Shown here in pieces: positions 24,109-36,139 of a stretch of 64,000 nt of DNA; the stretch's first letter is position 1; each line of letters begins with the position of its first letter. The notes under the pieces were generated by a model that worked only from the letters and a program-made list of their open reading frames with translations, was not told the origin of the DNA and searched no databases. Source of the stretch: Drechmeria coniospora (Eukaryota > Ascomycota > Sordariomycetes > Hypocreales > Ophiocordycipitaceae); contig NC_054389.1 in assembly GCF_001625195.1 (NCBI RefSeq), positions 9,172,520 through 9,236,519 on the forward strand. Reading direction: 5' to 3'. The translations under genes were made by a program, and so were the position numbers.

Positions 24109-25775
24109 TTACGGTCTCTCCGGGACAAGCGCGTCGTTCAGGGTGAAGGAAGCCGGCGAGCTGCCGAGTTCGCAGTCTTCCAACTCTTCGTCGTGATGCA
24201 CTTGTATTCGAACGGACGAAGGCGATTCGAACGTCGTTCCCAATCCCGTCGCAGCATCCACCACCGGCTTCGATCCGGGGTTGGTCGAGTTGGCACTCCC
24301 AAAGGTGCCGGGCCGCTTCGCGTAGTAATAGTTCCTGCGTTGGGTGTCGGTGCTGAACACGCGAGGCCACATACGCAGCAGGACGAGGCGAATGGCCGGC
24401 AAGCAGACGCAGATGGCGCCGACGTTGAGCTCGATGGTCGACCACCAGACGACGTCCCACTCGTTCCACGTCGGGTTGACGGCGTCGTTGAAGTGGACGA
24501 GAGATCGAAGTCGAAGGACGGAGATGATGGTGACGCTTGTTTTGCGTTAGCTGCCATGTGAAGGATGGGTGGCGGAGGACGGACGACGCAGGATGAAGAA
24601 CGGAGGACGGACAACGCAGGATAAAGAACGGAGGAAATCGGACGGAATGTGCCAAGGGGAAAGGGGGCACGTACATGGCACCGGTGAGAAACATGAGCGC
24701 GGCACCAATCTTCTTCTTCCAATGCAGATTCATCTTGCCCAGCTGGCTCAGGGGGATGGCCAACAGCCACAGGTCGATGGCGACGCTGAAGCCGGCAAAG
24801 GCCCAGGCCAGCTGGTTTGCGCTGGACATGCAACCGCCGGAAGCGCGGTTGATGAGGTCAAACTTCTCCCAGTAGAAGCTGATGGGCGTGCACTGGAAGA
24901 CGATGACGGCGGCAATGGTGATGCCCCACAGGACCTGAATGACGACGGTGACCCACAGGATGCGGCGGACGATGGTGGAGATGAAGATGCCGAGGTAGAA
25001 GAGGCAGAGTGCCGTCTTGATGAGCGTCATGAGAATGGTGTAGCCAAGCTCGGCGATCCAGAAGTGAAGGCCGAACTTGGGAAGGTCGTCCGGCTGCAAG
25101 CCCCAGACATCTTCGCCCATGCCGTACCAGGTCAGGCCGAAGATGAGGACGCCGATGGTAGCAAGGCCGAAGGGGATGACCATGGCGATGGTCCAGTCAT
25201 CGGCGCTCAGCTTTCGCCTCGCGCTGTAGAAACGCTTGAAGCCGAGACGGATGATGATGATGGAAATGGTAAAGGTGCCGAGGACGACGTTGAGCACGTT
25301 GAACTCGACCCGTCGATTCCTTACGGGCGTGTGGCATATCGAGTTGGTCAGGTTGCTCGAAACTGGCGGCAGTCGGAGGCGTGTTAGTGCAGTGCTCACT
25401 CCCTTCGGTCCACGGCGTCGGAAGGGAACAGGGACGAGTTCGAGACTCACAAAGGGTATCGGTAAAGGCGCAAGCCGAGTTGATGCAATCATTCGACTTT
25501 GCCACACCATCGCACACGCAGCCCTCGCGCAGGTCCGGACATCTCCGTCGTACGCAGTCGGACTAGAGAAAGCGAGGGAGTCAGTCGTCGGCTCGACGGC
25601 TCGGCGAGATGGGAAGACCAATGGAGGCGGGAAAATATCGTACGGCACAGGTTGGTAGAGCGGACAGCTCACGGTCAAAGGGCGACTCTGGGCCGGCGGA
25701 ATCGTTGGCCCGTGCTATTATCGAGATGGTGACACGCCTCGGATCGAGGATGACCGGCTGCCGACCGTCGGCCAT
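24109..25775 (-). CDS. CFEM-domain seven-helix receptor (Pth11-like)
   Basis: Four minus-strand exons, 25775-25644, 25562-25451, 25362-24675 and 24535-24109, encode 452 residues with perfect frame closure. Exons 1-3 assemble an eight-cysteine CFEM domain at about residues 36-95 (LPTCASDC, RRRC, GCVC, NDC, SAC, then SIC). A fungal rhodopsin-type seven-helix domain follows, starting at RRVEFNVLNVVLGTFTISII, with SADDWTIAMVIPFGLA, the ..WYGMGEDVW.. loop and WSTIELNVGAICVCLPAIR near the last helices. The C-terminal tail is acidic (HHDEELEDCELG). CFEM plus this seven-helix domain defines Pth11-like receptors, which in plant- and insect-pathogenic fungi sense surfaces or host cues. The N-terminus lacks a clear signal peptide, so the first exon may be misplaced. 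Intron 3 (139 bp) is longer than usual and ends with AAG. Confidence 0.88.
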
Positions 25776-26084
25776 CTGTCTTGCAAGTCTCTCTCGTCCA
25801 AACTATTTGACGGCCAGAGTGGGAGGGATCGAGGGTGGAGAAGGGGGTTACAGATGGGCAGAAGGCGAATCCGTCGTCGAGGGCATATTAGCGAACCGGA
25901 CGTCACTGTCGGTTTCGATACGTCGATTCGTTTACACGGCGCGCCTCCACGAAAATGGGAACAAGAGAGAAGGGGAGATGGCGATGACGACGAGCGCGAC
26001 GACGACGACGGAGGCGAAAGGATCCGAAGATAGAATACAGAGTCACAAAGTCAAGGGCCAAGTCAAGGCAAACCACAGGCGACC

Positions 26085-26215
26085 GGAGCGGTGGTTGTGG
26101 CGGCGGCAGTGGTCTCGGTACTGGTCTCCGTAGCGGTCGTGGCAGTGGCCATGGTCGCGGTAATGACGGTGGTCATGGTAGTGGCGGCCGTGGCGGTGGT
26201 AGTGGCAGCAGTAGT
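26085..26215 (+). repeat. Imperfect GGY-type simple repeat with Gly-rich reading frame
   Basis: A stretch rich in GGT/GGC triplets interspersed with AGT, CGT and CAT. Read on the plus strand it gives GGGSGLGTGLRSGRGSGHGR and more in the same style, preceded by a basic, Lys/Arg-rich frame back to a TGA. No ATG or clear splice acceptor was found, so it is listed as a repeat and not as a gene. Confidence 0.55.
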
Positions 26216-26940
26216 GATACCTGCCGGCAAGCTGCTTTCCTCACCGACACAGAGGTAGCACATTCGAGGGCTTCATCAAATCATGAGATCCGTTTACAAC
26301 CACCAGCCTACTAGGTACCTACGTACTTACCTAGTACACTTGTCCTGTACATGACGTGGTATATCGGCATGGGCGCGAAAAAGGTGACTCCGTGCACTGT
26401 GCAGGTACATAACCTGCATGTACCTATACAGCGACAAACACATGCAACAACCAGTTCGTGGAGGTATATGTACTTGCACAATGTCCGGTCCCCAAGTAAA
26501 GCCAGCGGTCAAAGTCAAATGGCTGGCTCTACGTGTCCGAGCTCTCGAATCATCTCCCTCCTCCCACTTCCCTCTTCCTACCTCTCCCCCCTCTGCTCCT
26601 CTGCTCCTCTGCTTCTCGCCCACTGCTTCCCACGTGCGGGCTCCCTCGGCCATCGCGGTGTTCAGCAGTCAACGAAAAGGCCTGACAGTGCCAATCAGAG
26701 GGTTAAACTATGTACCGACACGGCATAGGCTGCCAAGGAGCACCTTGAACAGGGTTGGCGGCAGCGAGGGCTTCGATCGATCGTATACGGTGGGGTAACA
26801 TCCGACACCACGATTCCACCTGCTCGGCACTGCCATTGGCTCTCTGGTCCAGGACCGAACTCTTTCGATCCACATGTACATCTGCATTATGTATGTAAGT
26901 AAGTACAGCATGGTGAAGCCCCTTTCCCTCCCGCCCCTAT

Positions 26941-26960
26941 GGGGGGGGGGGGGGGGGGGG
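26941..26960 (+). repeat. Poly-G tract, 20 bases
   Basis: Twenty consecutive G. It is either a real quadruplex-prone homopolymer or an assembly-sensitive length. Confidence 0.9.
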
Positions 26961-29900
26961 CATTTTTACTTTGTTCCTTCATAAGTACTTGAGTATTTTT
27001 GTTGACCCATGGGATCCAGCGACGCCTCCAAGAGCCGGCGGTGCCATGGTATGAAGATGCGTGGTACCTGCCTCTATTCTCTCCATAGCCACATCCCACG
27101 AGCTGAAGGCAGATACTCTCCTCGCACCAAGGCGTCTTTGGCGTCCAGTCGGTTTTCCACTCCGTCCATCATGGTTGCCAACCACTTGCCAGCCCGTCGG
27201 GATCGCCGGTAACGATGCTTTGCGAATGGGCCACGACAAGGTGGTACCGAGAGTTTGGATAATTCGGACTCACTCAACCAACTCCATCGGGGCAAGCCGA
27301 CATTACCGACTCCGCAAGATGACGTATCACACCACCATAAACTACATCCACGTTGAATTCATCAAGGTAGTTGGCTCCCCCCATACAACAGTAGGTAAAT
27401 GACAAATGATGAAACAACACAAACAAGGATAAAGCAACGCAACAGAATGGTTTCAACTTTGATCGCGAGGACCCACCCTCGCGGATTCCGGTCGAATCAA
27501 GCATTCATCCAGAGCTACCCTGGATGATAGCAGACTCCGAAACCCAAACTGCACTTTAAAGCACGGATGAGTCGCAACGGCTTGCATTCCAAAGAATCAG
27601 GTTCATAATGGAGAACCACCTTTTCGCAGTCGGCCATTATGAAGGGATCCTGCTCAACTGTTGCTGATGAGTGAGTCGGTGCCGATTCCTCAGCATCTAC
27701 AAGACCTACCTACATACGGAGTACGGCCTCTCGTATTAAGCTCAACTTCCTCCCCCCCTACTCCACAGCTTGCCGAGTCCACAAACCCACTCATCGGTGT
27801 CGACCCCGTTTAACAATAATATTATCTGTGCAGGTAAGAATACACTCTGCATCAAAGTACCTTCTACGGAGTACGGAGTACATATTCATATAATTGCTCC
27901 ATAATACTCCGTACTTATTCCTGGTGCCTCTATATATAGCACGGCTACTCAATTGCGTCCAGTACTCCGTCCTTACAGTACATTCACATGTATGGATGCA
28001 CCGAGTACACAGTACGGGTCCATCCAAGAACTTGCAATGAGCAGTACGGTCTATACATATCTACCAAAAAGCAACCAGCATATGCCCAAATGCAGTCGAG
28101 GGTGGCCATTTTCAAGAGTCAGCCAGAATAGAGTACCAAGTACAGGCGCGATGGGTACGAAAAAGGACAGCATCCATCTTAATGGCTCTTGACATGGCGG
28201 CAGCCTTGCGACCGCCATGTCCGCCTACCTGGACTTAGTTGTGTTCTAGCCTGCGGTCACATCACACCACTTTCCCGTTCCCCTCGACCCTAGCATTCGC
28301 AGACTTGACGAATACCACATTACGAAAGACCTTTCATTTCTGAAGGTAGGCGCTCAACAACAAAATGGTCTCAAAATGGCAACGATCGACCAAGCATCGA
28401 TGGCGTTCATGTACTTCGACCTTGCAAACTCATCATGAGGGGCGGGATGCTCACTGGAGGACCAGAGGGATCCTGGTACGAAATTGACGTGATTGAGTGC
28501 CCGTTTATCGTTGATGGAGGTTGATGCAGAGTGGAACTCGGAAAAAATACCGTCTGGGCCGACTACGGCGACCCCGAGTCGAAAGTTAACCGTAGACGAC
28601 TTCACCAGTCATTCAGAGAGGTTGTCGGGCCCCATGCCAGTCCGCGTAGCCAATCTTGGCCACGTCCAGAGTTCCTCATTATCTACGTGACTTTTACCGT
28701 TACAACACGCGATGATGCTTGTTCGTCGGACAAAAAATGGGTGGAGCATTAAGCTGACAGCCAGGGATTCGGGTTGTCGTCACTGGATGCGCAGATGAGA
28801 GAAGCGAAGTGTTGCGCAAGGTACGTGGTAATTTGTTTTATTTTATCGGCCATCACCTTACCGGTACGCGGCGAGATGTAAGCAGTAAAGCATAGAAGCG
28901 TAGGCGCCTCGCTTTGCTCCAAAAAATAGCGAGACATAGTACTCATTCGATGAGCCGAAATAATGAACCGGTTCCTTGTTCCGGAGGAGTCAGACGAAGG
29001 AAACGAATCACTGCCTGGCACCTGTCCCCTCTGTTCCTGCCCATTTGAGGCCTGTACGCCAAATACCGGCTTTTCTTTTGTGCGGTTTTGATACCATGAC
29101 GCAGCCTTCATGCCCAGCTTCGTATGCTGCAATACGGACTCGGTTCTGGGAACGCCGACATCGCATCGACGACGTCAAGGCCATCACACCTTGGGGAGCT
29201 CAACGAGGCGTCGCACATGCCAATCGTGGCCGATGTAGATGATGAGTGCATAGGCTCGCAAGGCATTGAACTGGAATTCTTTCATAATGGTGAGCACTAC
29301 GGAGTACATCTTCAAAAAATGCTGTTATGACCGTGCAGATTAAAAGATGACTCGCGCATGTGGCATCGTCGGTGGTTGGAGAGCCCAGGCAGTGTGGAAC
29401 TGATAGCTGGCAAATACCTGTATAATGGAATACCACGTAATTATTACTTGTACGGAGTGCAGAGCATATTACCATTCTACTGAGAAGCGCACGTATGGTA
29501 TTAGGACTGTTACGACGGAGTACATACATACACATACGGAGTAATTACGGAGAGTCCTATGCCTAAGTACGTGATCTTGCATTAGTGCTCCGTAGTACCG
29601 TACGTAGGTGCCGATTAATTACAGTACTCCGTACTACAGAAAGTACTTATCGCCTCCTAATACAGCACATGTATTAATGCGGATCACAAGTATTACAGGC
29701 CTACTCCGTACGAGTCGGGGCCTTTCAGTAGTGCCATGTTCGTCGTACCCTGCTATAAGTAGGTATTATTACCGTACAAGTGTTTACTTACTACCTCATG
29801 CTGATTAGCCTCACTCAGCTCTCTCATTCGTCAAAACACCACAACTTCCTTTCATGAACCCCACTTCTCTACCCACCACATCTTCACGCCTTCTCAACAT

Positions 29901-30244
29901 GACCACTTCGAGCTTCTCCTTTTCCCAAACCCACTTCCCTCCTCCCTAATTCCCATCTTAGGGCAGCTGCCGGATCTCGACAAATCATTCACGCGGCGCC
30001 ATAACGACAATTCACAGCAAGCCACGAATGATCCATCCCGCCGGCACGCAAAAAGCAAGTGCAGAGACTGTCGTCCAAGCCAACGAACCGAACCGAACGG
30101 CTTGCTCCATCAGCTTCTATGGCAGCTTCCCGGTAGCCTCCTCCGTCTCCGCAGCCGAGCGGCTCCTTTCTCTGCGCCAAAAAGAAGAAGAGGCCATTCG
30201 ACTTGATACTTTTGCCTGCGCCCTTGCTTCGCCGCATCTTCGCC

Positions 30245-31902
30245 ATGGCCATTTTGGACCTTGGCCTCGCAGTGAGCGCCCAGTGCTTTCCCGGAAGCCA
30301 TCAACTGCCTGCTGATCACCTCCTACCCAGCAGGTCGCGACAAGGCCTCTCAAGCCATCGGCAGTTGCCTTTCGAAGCGCCCGCGTGCACCTCTTGCGCA
30401 AAAACTCTCCCCGTCCGGCTCTTCTATCCCGATGCCGACCACGGCCCGTTCAAGCACGATGGCATTCCGACGACAGCTCGCCATCAGCCGCATCATCCTC
30501 CCCCCCGGCAGACGCGTCTAGCCCACAGCAAATAATGCGCAAGCGCCGCGAGTCGGCGGGCGGAAAGTTCAACCTATACGGCGACGACTGGGAGGATTCG
30601 GTCGATTTTGCCATCAAGTCGTTCGAAGACCTACCTCACCGTCTCTTCGGCTTCAATCAGCACATGATCATCAACTACGAGCTGAAGGAGGCGCTGCGCA
30701 TAATGCTCCGTCAGTTCAACGCCCCCATAGTCTACTGCTTTGCCTACGGTTCTGGCGTCTTCCCTCAGGAGGATGTCTCGGGCCGCAGCATCACCGAGGC
30801 AGAGTTCCGCGCCGTCCACCCGAAGCCTCCCGAGGCCCTGGTGAAGGCTCAGAAGGGCTCTCCGAAGATGATCGACTTCATCTTTGGCGTGAGCCACACG
30901 GAGCACTGGCATTCCATCAACATGAAGCAGCATCGGGACCACTACTCGGCCATCGCCTCTCTCGGCTCCGGTCTCGTCTCCCGCGTTCAGGACTGGGGCG
31001 CCGGCGTCTACTTTAATCCCTACATTGAGATGAACGGCATGTTGATCAAGTACGGCGTCACGAGCATCCAGAACCTCGTCAAGGACCTCTCGACCTGGGA
31101 CAATCTCTACCTCGCCGGTCGGCTGCAAAAGCCCGTAAAGATCCTGCGCGACCATCCCCAGGTGCGGCTTGCCAACCAGCACAACCTCATCGCCGCCGTC
31201 CGCACCGCCATGCTGCTGCTTCCGCCCGACTTTACCGAGACGCAGCTCTACAGCGCCATTGCCGGCATCAGCTACCTCGGCGACCCGCGCATGGCTCTCC
31301 CGACCGAGAACAAGAGCAAGGTGGCCAACATCGTGACCAACAACGTCGTCCACTTCCGCCGCCTCTACGCGCCCCTCGTCAAGACGCTCCCTAACGTCTC
31401 CTTCACCAGCCCCGTGCGCCTCGACGATGAGGACTGGGTGCTCGACCCCAAAGCCGACGCACGACTCCAGCAGGACATGGACCCCGTCAAGCGTGGCAAC
31501 ATGGTCCACCGCCTGCCCAGCCACTTCCGCTCCCGCCTCTACTTCCAATACCAGAAAAAGTTTGCCATGCCGCGCGATGAGTTCACCCGCATGATGGAAG
31601 CCTCCGCCGACGATGCCGCCACCTCCATAAAGCGCCGTCAGGGCGGCGAGTTTGAGCGCCGCATCGCCCGTGACGACCCGAGCCAACTCCAACGCATCGT
31701 CCGCCAGGTCATCAAGCAAACGGTCAACTGGCCAAGCACCGCGCAGAGCGTCAAGGGCCTGCTGATGGGGGGCTGTTCGCGCTCCTGGCGCTACCTCGGC
31801 GAGAAGGTCGACAAGTGGAGGAAGGGCCGTCGGGAGGCGACCAAATCCAAGGACGGCCCGGCGAAGCAGGGGCAGCCCGAGGAGAGTAAAAATGGAGGCT
31901 AA
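30245..31902 (+). CDS. TAM41: Mitochondrial CDP-diacylglycerol synthase Tam41
   Basis: The large exon, 30334-31902, is certain. A short first exon, 30245-30271 (MAILDLGLA, donor GTGAGC), joined by a 62-bp intron is the best available start and gives 531 residues. The frame just upstream of the 30334 acceptor is closed by TGA, so a first exon is needed. The joined N-terminus is rich in Arg, Ser and Ala (PSAVAFRSARVHLLRKNS), like a mitochondrial presequence. The body carries Tam41 hallmarks: CFAYGSGVFPQ near residue 150 (nucleotidyltransferase GSG loop), MIDFIFGVSHTEHWHSINM, and HRDHYS. Tam41 makes CDP-diacylglycerol on the matrix side of the inner membrane, the first step to cardiolipin; its loss disturbs the TIM23 machinery. 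The C-terminus ends in a long basic tail. Confidence 0.9.
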
Positions 31903-32484
31903 TATTTAGGATGGATGTCACGGCCATCGAGTATCCTCCATGGACTCGCCCCCCACAGCGGAGTCGGCGAAGACTCTAGTGGGATGATGCCCCTTTGCTG
32001 GGCATTTTCATTGTCTTCAAATTAGGTTGGTACCTACAGTGCATCGGCATTTGGGAAAAAGCATGCATGGATGGAGCAAAGGTGATAAACGGCGAATGGA
32101 TAATATTCATTACTTTTAAAGCATCACGATAAGCCAAGGGGGTAGCTGCCCGCAGGACTCATGAAATCCTACCTGTACAGCTTATCGTTTAGTCATAGAT
32201 GCAATGCTACCTTAAACAAAGTTCCGAAGCCCCCTTCCCCTCCCCCTTTTGTCTGGTTGTATATGCGCGGGGTGCGGGGGCGTAGAAAAAGAAGATCGCT
32301 TCCTCCCTCCGATTACATGAGAATTCTGCGACATGGCGAGACTGCCGGGACCTTGAAACAGATGATGAACAGGACTGGAAACAAGTGAAGAGGCGACAGG
32401 ATATCGATCACTGCAGGACGGCAGGACGGAGACCAAGGACTTGAGACCAGGCAGATGAGACGCACTGGTAGAGCAAGGGCCTCA
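31903..32484. other. Convergent spacer between TAM41 and SYP1
   Basis: A 582-bp stretch that holds both 3' untranslated regions. No gene was seen. Confidence 0.6.
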
Positions 32485-35404
32485 CTATTTGGCCTCGTAT
32501 TTGCCGCTCGCGAGTTTGCGCTGCACCGGCACGTCGAGCCATTTCTTCTCCCCCACTACCGGGCGATCGTGGTCGGAGAACGGATCGAATTCTGCTCCCG
32601 GCTCGTAGAGCCGTGATACAGAAATGCCGCTACCGATGGCCTCGTTCCGTGAAGCGGCGTACTCCCAACGGGCCTCGACGTGACCCGGCGCCGGGCAGTT
32701 CCCTTCGGCTCCGGTGACACGACAAACAATCTTTTGCACGTCGCCGGTGAGGGTGACGTCGCCTAGGCGCCAGTATATCAGGTGCTTCTCTTTGAGGTGC
32801 GTACCGCTGGGCTTGGTCTGCACGCCGGCTGCCCTGCCGCTATATGTCGCGATGAAGACGACGTTGCGCAGCGTCACGCTGGGGCCGAAATTGGATGACG
32901 GGTTGAGCTGGTACTGCAGCAACAGGCCGAGCTTGTCGCCCTGTGGCTTCCAGGCCGGTATGAGCAGCAATGGCGCATGCTGGGCCAGAGCGGGCGTCTC
33001 GGCCTCCTGGGCAAAGACGCGATAGGAAAAAGCAATCGACGTCTTGGCAATGTGGGCGACGTCAAGCGTGAACTGATCTGGTTGATCGGGCGAAGCGTTT
33101 TGGACAAATATGCGGTTCGGCCCAATGCGCTCGAGCCTCGGGAACTGGTTAATTCGAATCGTTTCGCGCGCTAGATACTGTCAGCAGCCTGCCGAGCATG
33201 TGCGGATGAGACGGTTGAATGGGTTTGACGACATACTGTCTTTGAGATTCGTTGCATTATTTACAAACGCAATCTCGCCGGCAATGGACACCGTCTTGAT
33301 TTCGCCCTTGTCAAACGTTGCCGACACAGTTTCGATGATGGAACAGTTGAGGCCGGGAGAGGTCATGTCCGGATGGTTGGCATGAGCTAGGCTGCCCAGC
33401 GAGTTGCCCGAACGAACCGACTGGCTGTCCGAGGTACCGGTGACGCTCGCCTCCGACGCCAGGGCCATCACGGCAGGCGGTCGTGAGAACGATGAGGTGG
33501 ACATGGGTGGGGAGCCCGTCGTAGAGGGCCCGGCGCCGTCGGATTGGCTCTCCGACAGAGTCGAGGTCGCAGCGGTTGGCGCGGGAACGTAAATGGTGTT
33601 TCGCACGTCGCGGCGTCCCCTAATCGTTCCAGAGCGTTGCGTTGCAGGGCCCATCTTGAGCGTATTGGCCACGTTGGACAGGGCCGCCTGCTTGGCCTGG
33701 GGGTCCTCGTCCTCGACAGGCTCATTCTTAATGTTGAGCTTGAAAAGTTGATCGGCCTCCTCGGCAGCCGCTTCCCGCTGTGCGTTGGTGATGGGGTCGT
33801 TCATCGGCGCTCGTACCGTAAAGCCAGCGGCATCCCTGGCAGCGGATGTTTCCCCTTGCTGCAGAGCCGAGTCAGCAACGTCGAGCCTGTGGGTGCCATT
33901 CACGACGCCGGTGCCGGCGACAGAACGGTCCGCCACTTTGCCGTTGCCCGAGATTCCGTTGGTGGCCTCGAAGGAATTGCTGCCCTGGACCGGCACTCCG
34001 TCTGGTCTCGGTTGGTCTGGCGACTCGGCGAGCGACGTCAGGTGCGCCGAATCCTGGTGGAGGTTTGTAGAAGACGTTCTGGGAGACACTACGCGGCCAT
34101 GACTGCTGCCCAAACGGCCAAAGGTGGTGCCGCCGCCCTTCTGGGGCGACGACATATGACCGAACTGAACACTTTGTCGCTTTCGGCCTCCCAGCATCGT
34201 TCCGAGCCGCCGCAGTTTGGACTCTGGGTTCGAGTTAGATGGGCAGTGGGAGGAGGAGGGTGTCGGGATGACAGAATCTCACCAGGCTTGCCTTCAGGAG
34301 GTGGCATCGAAACTTGATCGACCGCGTCATCCTCCGCCGGCGGTTGGGAGCTTGCATTTTCGGGTGGTGCAGGCAGAGGGTTGGAGTTTACGCCACTTGT
34401 TGGAAGCGGAGGGAGCGATGAGCTCGTCGGCGGTCGGGGAATGGACATGCGCCTGGTCGAGGTTCGAGTCCTCACGGTGGTGATGCGGCGGGAGAAATCT
34501 TGAATCTCCTTTTCCGTGCTGACCTCGAGCAGGACGGCAAGCGTCTCGGCCGTGTTAAGCTGGCTTCGCTGAGCCAGATCGGCCTCGTGGGTTTGGTACT
34601 GGGTCAACTGGTCGCGGAGCTGATTGATGCGCGTCTCGTCCAAGGCCTGCAATGTTTCGAAGATGAAGGGGGACTGCGACTCCCACTGCTGCGAGGCCGA
34701 CTCGAGCTTGGCGGCGGCGGCGTCGATCTTCTGGGTGCTCGCCTTGTTGGCCTTCTTGTTAAGCTTGTCCGACTTTTCCTGCGCGTCCTCGAGGTCCTTG
34801 GCCATGGATCCAAGGTTGGTGGAGATTTGGTGCATGTTCTGGTAGTCGGAGCGTTGCTGGTACGAGCGCAGCGGCCGCTCGACGTCATTCTCGATGCGCT
34901 CGGCAAACAGGTGGTGGTGCTGAGAGACACGTTCGACACCGTCGACGATGCGAAGCCAGGGTGCTTGGAAAACCCTGGTGCTCCGTCAGCGTCCGCTCAG
35001 TCGGCTTGCCCTTGGAAGGTAAGGGGACGCACCCTAGCTCGGAGAGGGAGTTGGGAGTCTTGAACTGGGCGAGCTTGCGCAGACCGAGCGCATACTGCTC
35101 CTCCACGCGACGGCGTTCCTGGAGAGGTAAGACGTGCTCGGTCAGGGAGGTTTGCCGTGAACGGGAGGGAGGAGGGCGAGGAGAGCGGTGCGTACCTGGA
35201 GCCAGTCGGCAATCTCAAGGTTGATCTTGTTGATACGCTTGACCCGGTCATTGAGAGTCTGCACGGCCTGCGAGGGCTGCATATGGGTCTGTTCTTGTGA
35301 GCGCCTTCCCTCGAGATGAAGCGAACGCGAAGGGGGTGCGGGTGTTCGTCGCGAGGGCGGCTTACCAGCATGCCCGGGTACTCGCCCCTTGAGAGTTCAT
35401 CCAT
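32485..35404 (-). CDS. SYP1: Endocytic F-BAR/mu-homology adaptor Syp1
   Basis: Six minus-strand exons encode 860 residues: 35404-35366, 35288-35196, 35118-35033, 34974-34283, 34223-33237 and 33170-32485. All introns have GT..AG ends and the frame closes exactly. The N-terminal F-BAR domain covers about residues 5-260 (EYPGML, then LNDRVKRINKINLEIADWLQ, ERRRVEEQYALGLRKLAQF, SMAKDLEDAQEKSDKL). A Ser/Pro-rich linker follows (about 265-600), then a C-terminal muniscin mu-homology domain that ends in KLASGKYEAK. Syp1 arrives early at clathrin-coated pits, bends membrane and recruits cargo; in yeast it also acts on septins and formin regulation. The last acceptor that keeps frame is CTAG at 33171, not the nearer CAG eight bases upstream in the transcript. 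Divergent from the Csk1-like kinase. Confidence 0.92.
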
Positions 35405-36139
35405 GGGAACGGCGGAAGGAGAGCTGCCCCGGTGGGATGGTGTGCTGCAGGTTCGAGGCGGATAGGAAGACGGGGAGAGCGAGGCTGCCGCCGTGGATGA
35501 ATGGAAGGGAGCTCTGGCCTGCCTCTGGCTGACGGTCGTCTCGTCGTCCTCGTTGGGCACGGCACGGAACGGAGCGGATTCAATCGATGAGGACGCGGAC
35601 GGCGCAGGAGCGGACGTCGGGCGCGCGCGTCAACAGTTGCTCATGGCGCAGCAGCTCGGTTTGAGGGGATCATTCGTCGCGGTCGATGACAATGCCGCGA
35701 TGTTTAGATGCCGGGAGGCTGGGCTGGCCGGAAGGGAGTTGAGAATGATGGATTACGTGCACGAACCTAGGAGGCTGTATTACGGAGTACTCCGTTCCAG
35801 GTATTAGTTAATAGTAGACATGAGAGCCAGTACAAGTACTGTACAGTACGTGTGGTGCCAGGGCATGTACACATACACGTACTTCACACGCATAAGTACA
35901 TGCACACATACGGGAAGACGTCTCGGTTGCTGCCGCTGCCCGCGCAACCGTTCTCGTCTTGGTGGCGTCACCCTAGTAACAGTTCATGGAGGAGCGTCGG
36001 AGAAGCCTCGGCTAGATTGGAACCGAGACTGCGCCGTCGTGCCTGGCCTACCCTATACTGGGTTTCAAGTGACGCTGTGGATTGCCGCCAGAACCTGCTT
36101 TGGGATCTTCACCTTCACGTCCCATCACCATCTATCACC
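35405..36139. other. Divergent promoter region SYP1 / Csk1-like kinase
   Basis: A 735-bp stretch. A handful of GTAC motif copies lie near 35775-35905. No gene was seen. Confidence 0.6.

Larger units (their letters stand above)
25776..30244. other. 4.5 kb gene desert
   Basis: No gene could be supported between the CFEM receptor and TAM41. It contains a glycine-rich frame (26085-26215), a 20-base G run at 26941-26960, and motif clusters at about 26310-26480, 27710-28020 and 29430-29780. A minus-strand open frame at 28749-29132 has no recognisable domain. Confidence 0.55.

Noticed and set aside
28749..29132. Minus-strand open frame of 127 codons in the gene desert
   Set aside because: It opens with TTG, has no recognisable domain, no splice partners, and is surrounded by repeat-rich DNA. 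It could be a relic but cannot be called a gene.
30631..31719. Minus-strand frame of 362 codons opposite TAM41
   Set aside because: Same cause: antisense shadow of a GC-rich exon.
33171..33185. Nearest CAG acceptor for the last SYP1 intron
   Set aside because: It puts the conserved RETIRINQFPRLE block out of frame; the TAG acceptor a few bases on keeps it.
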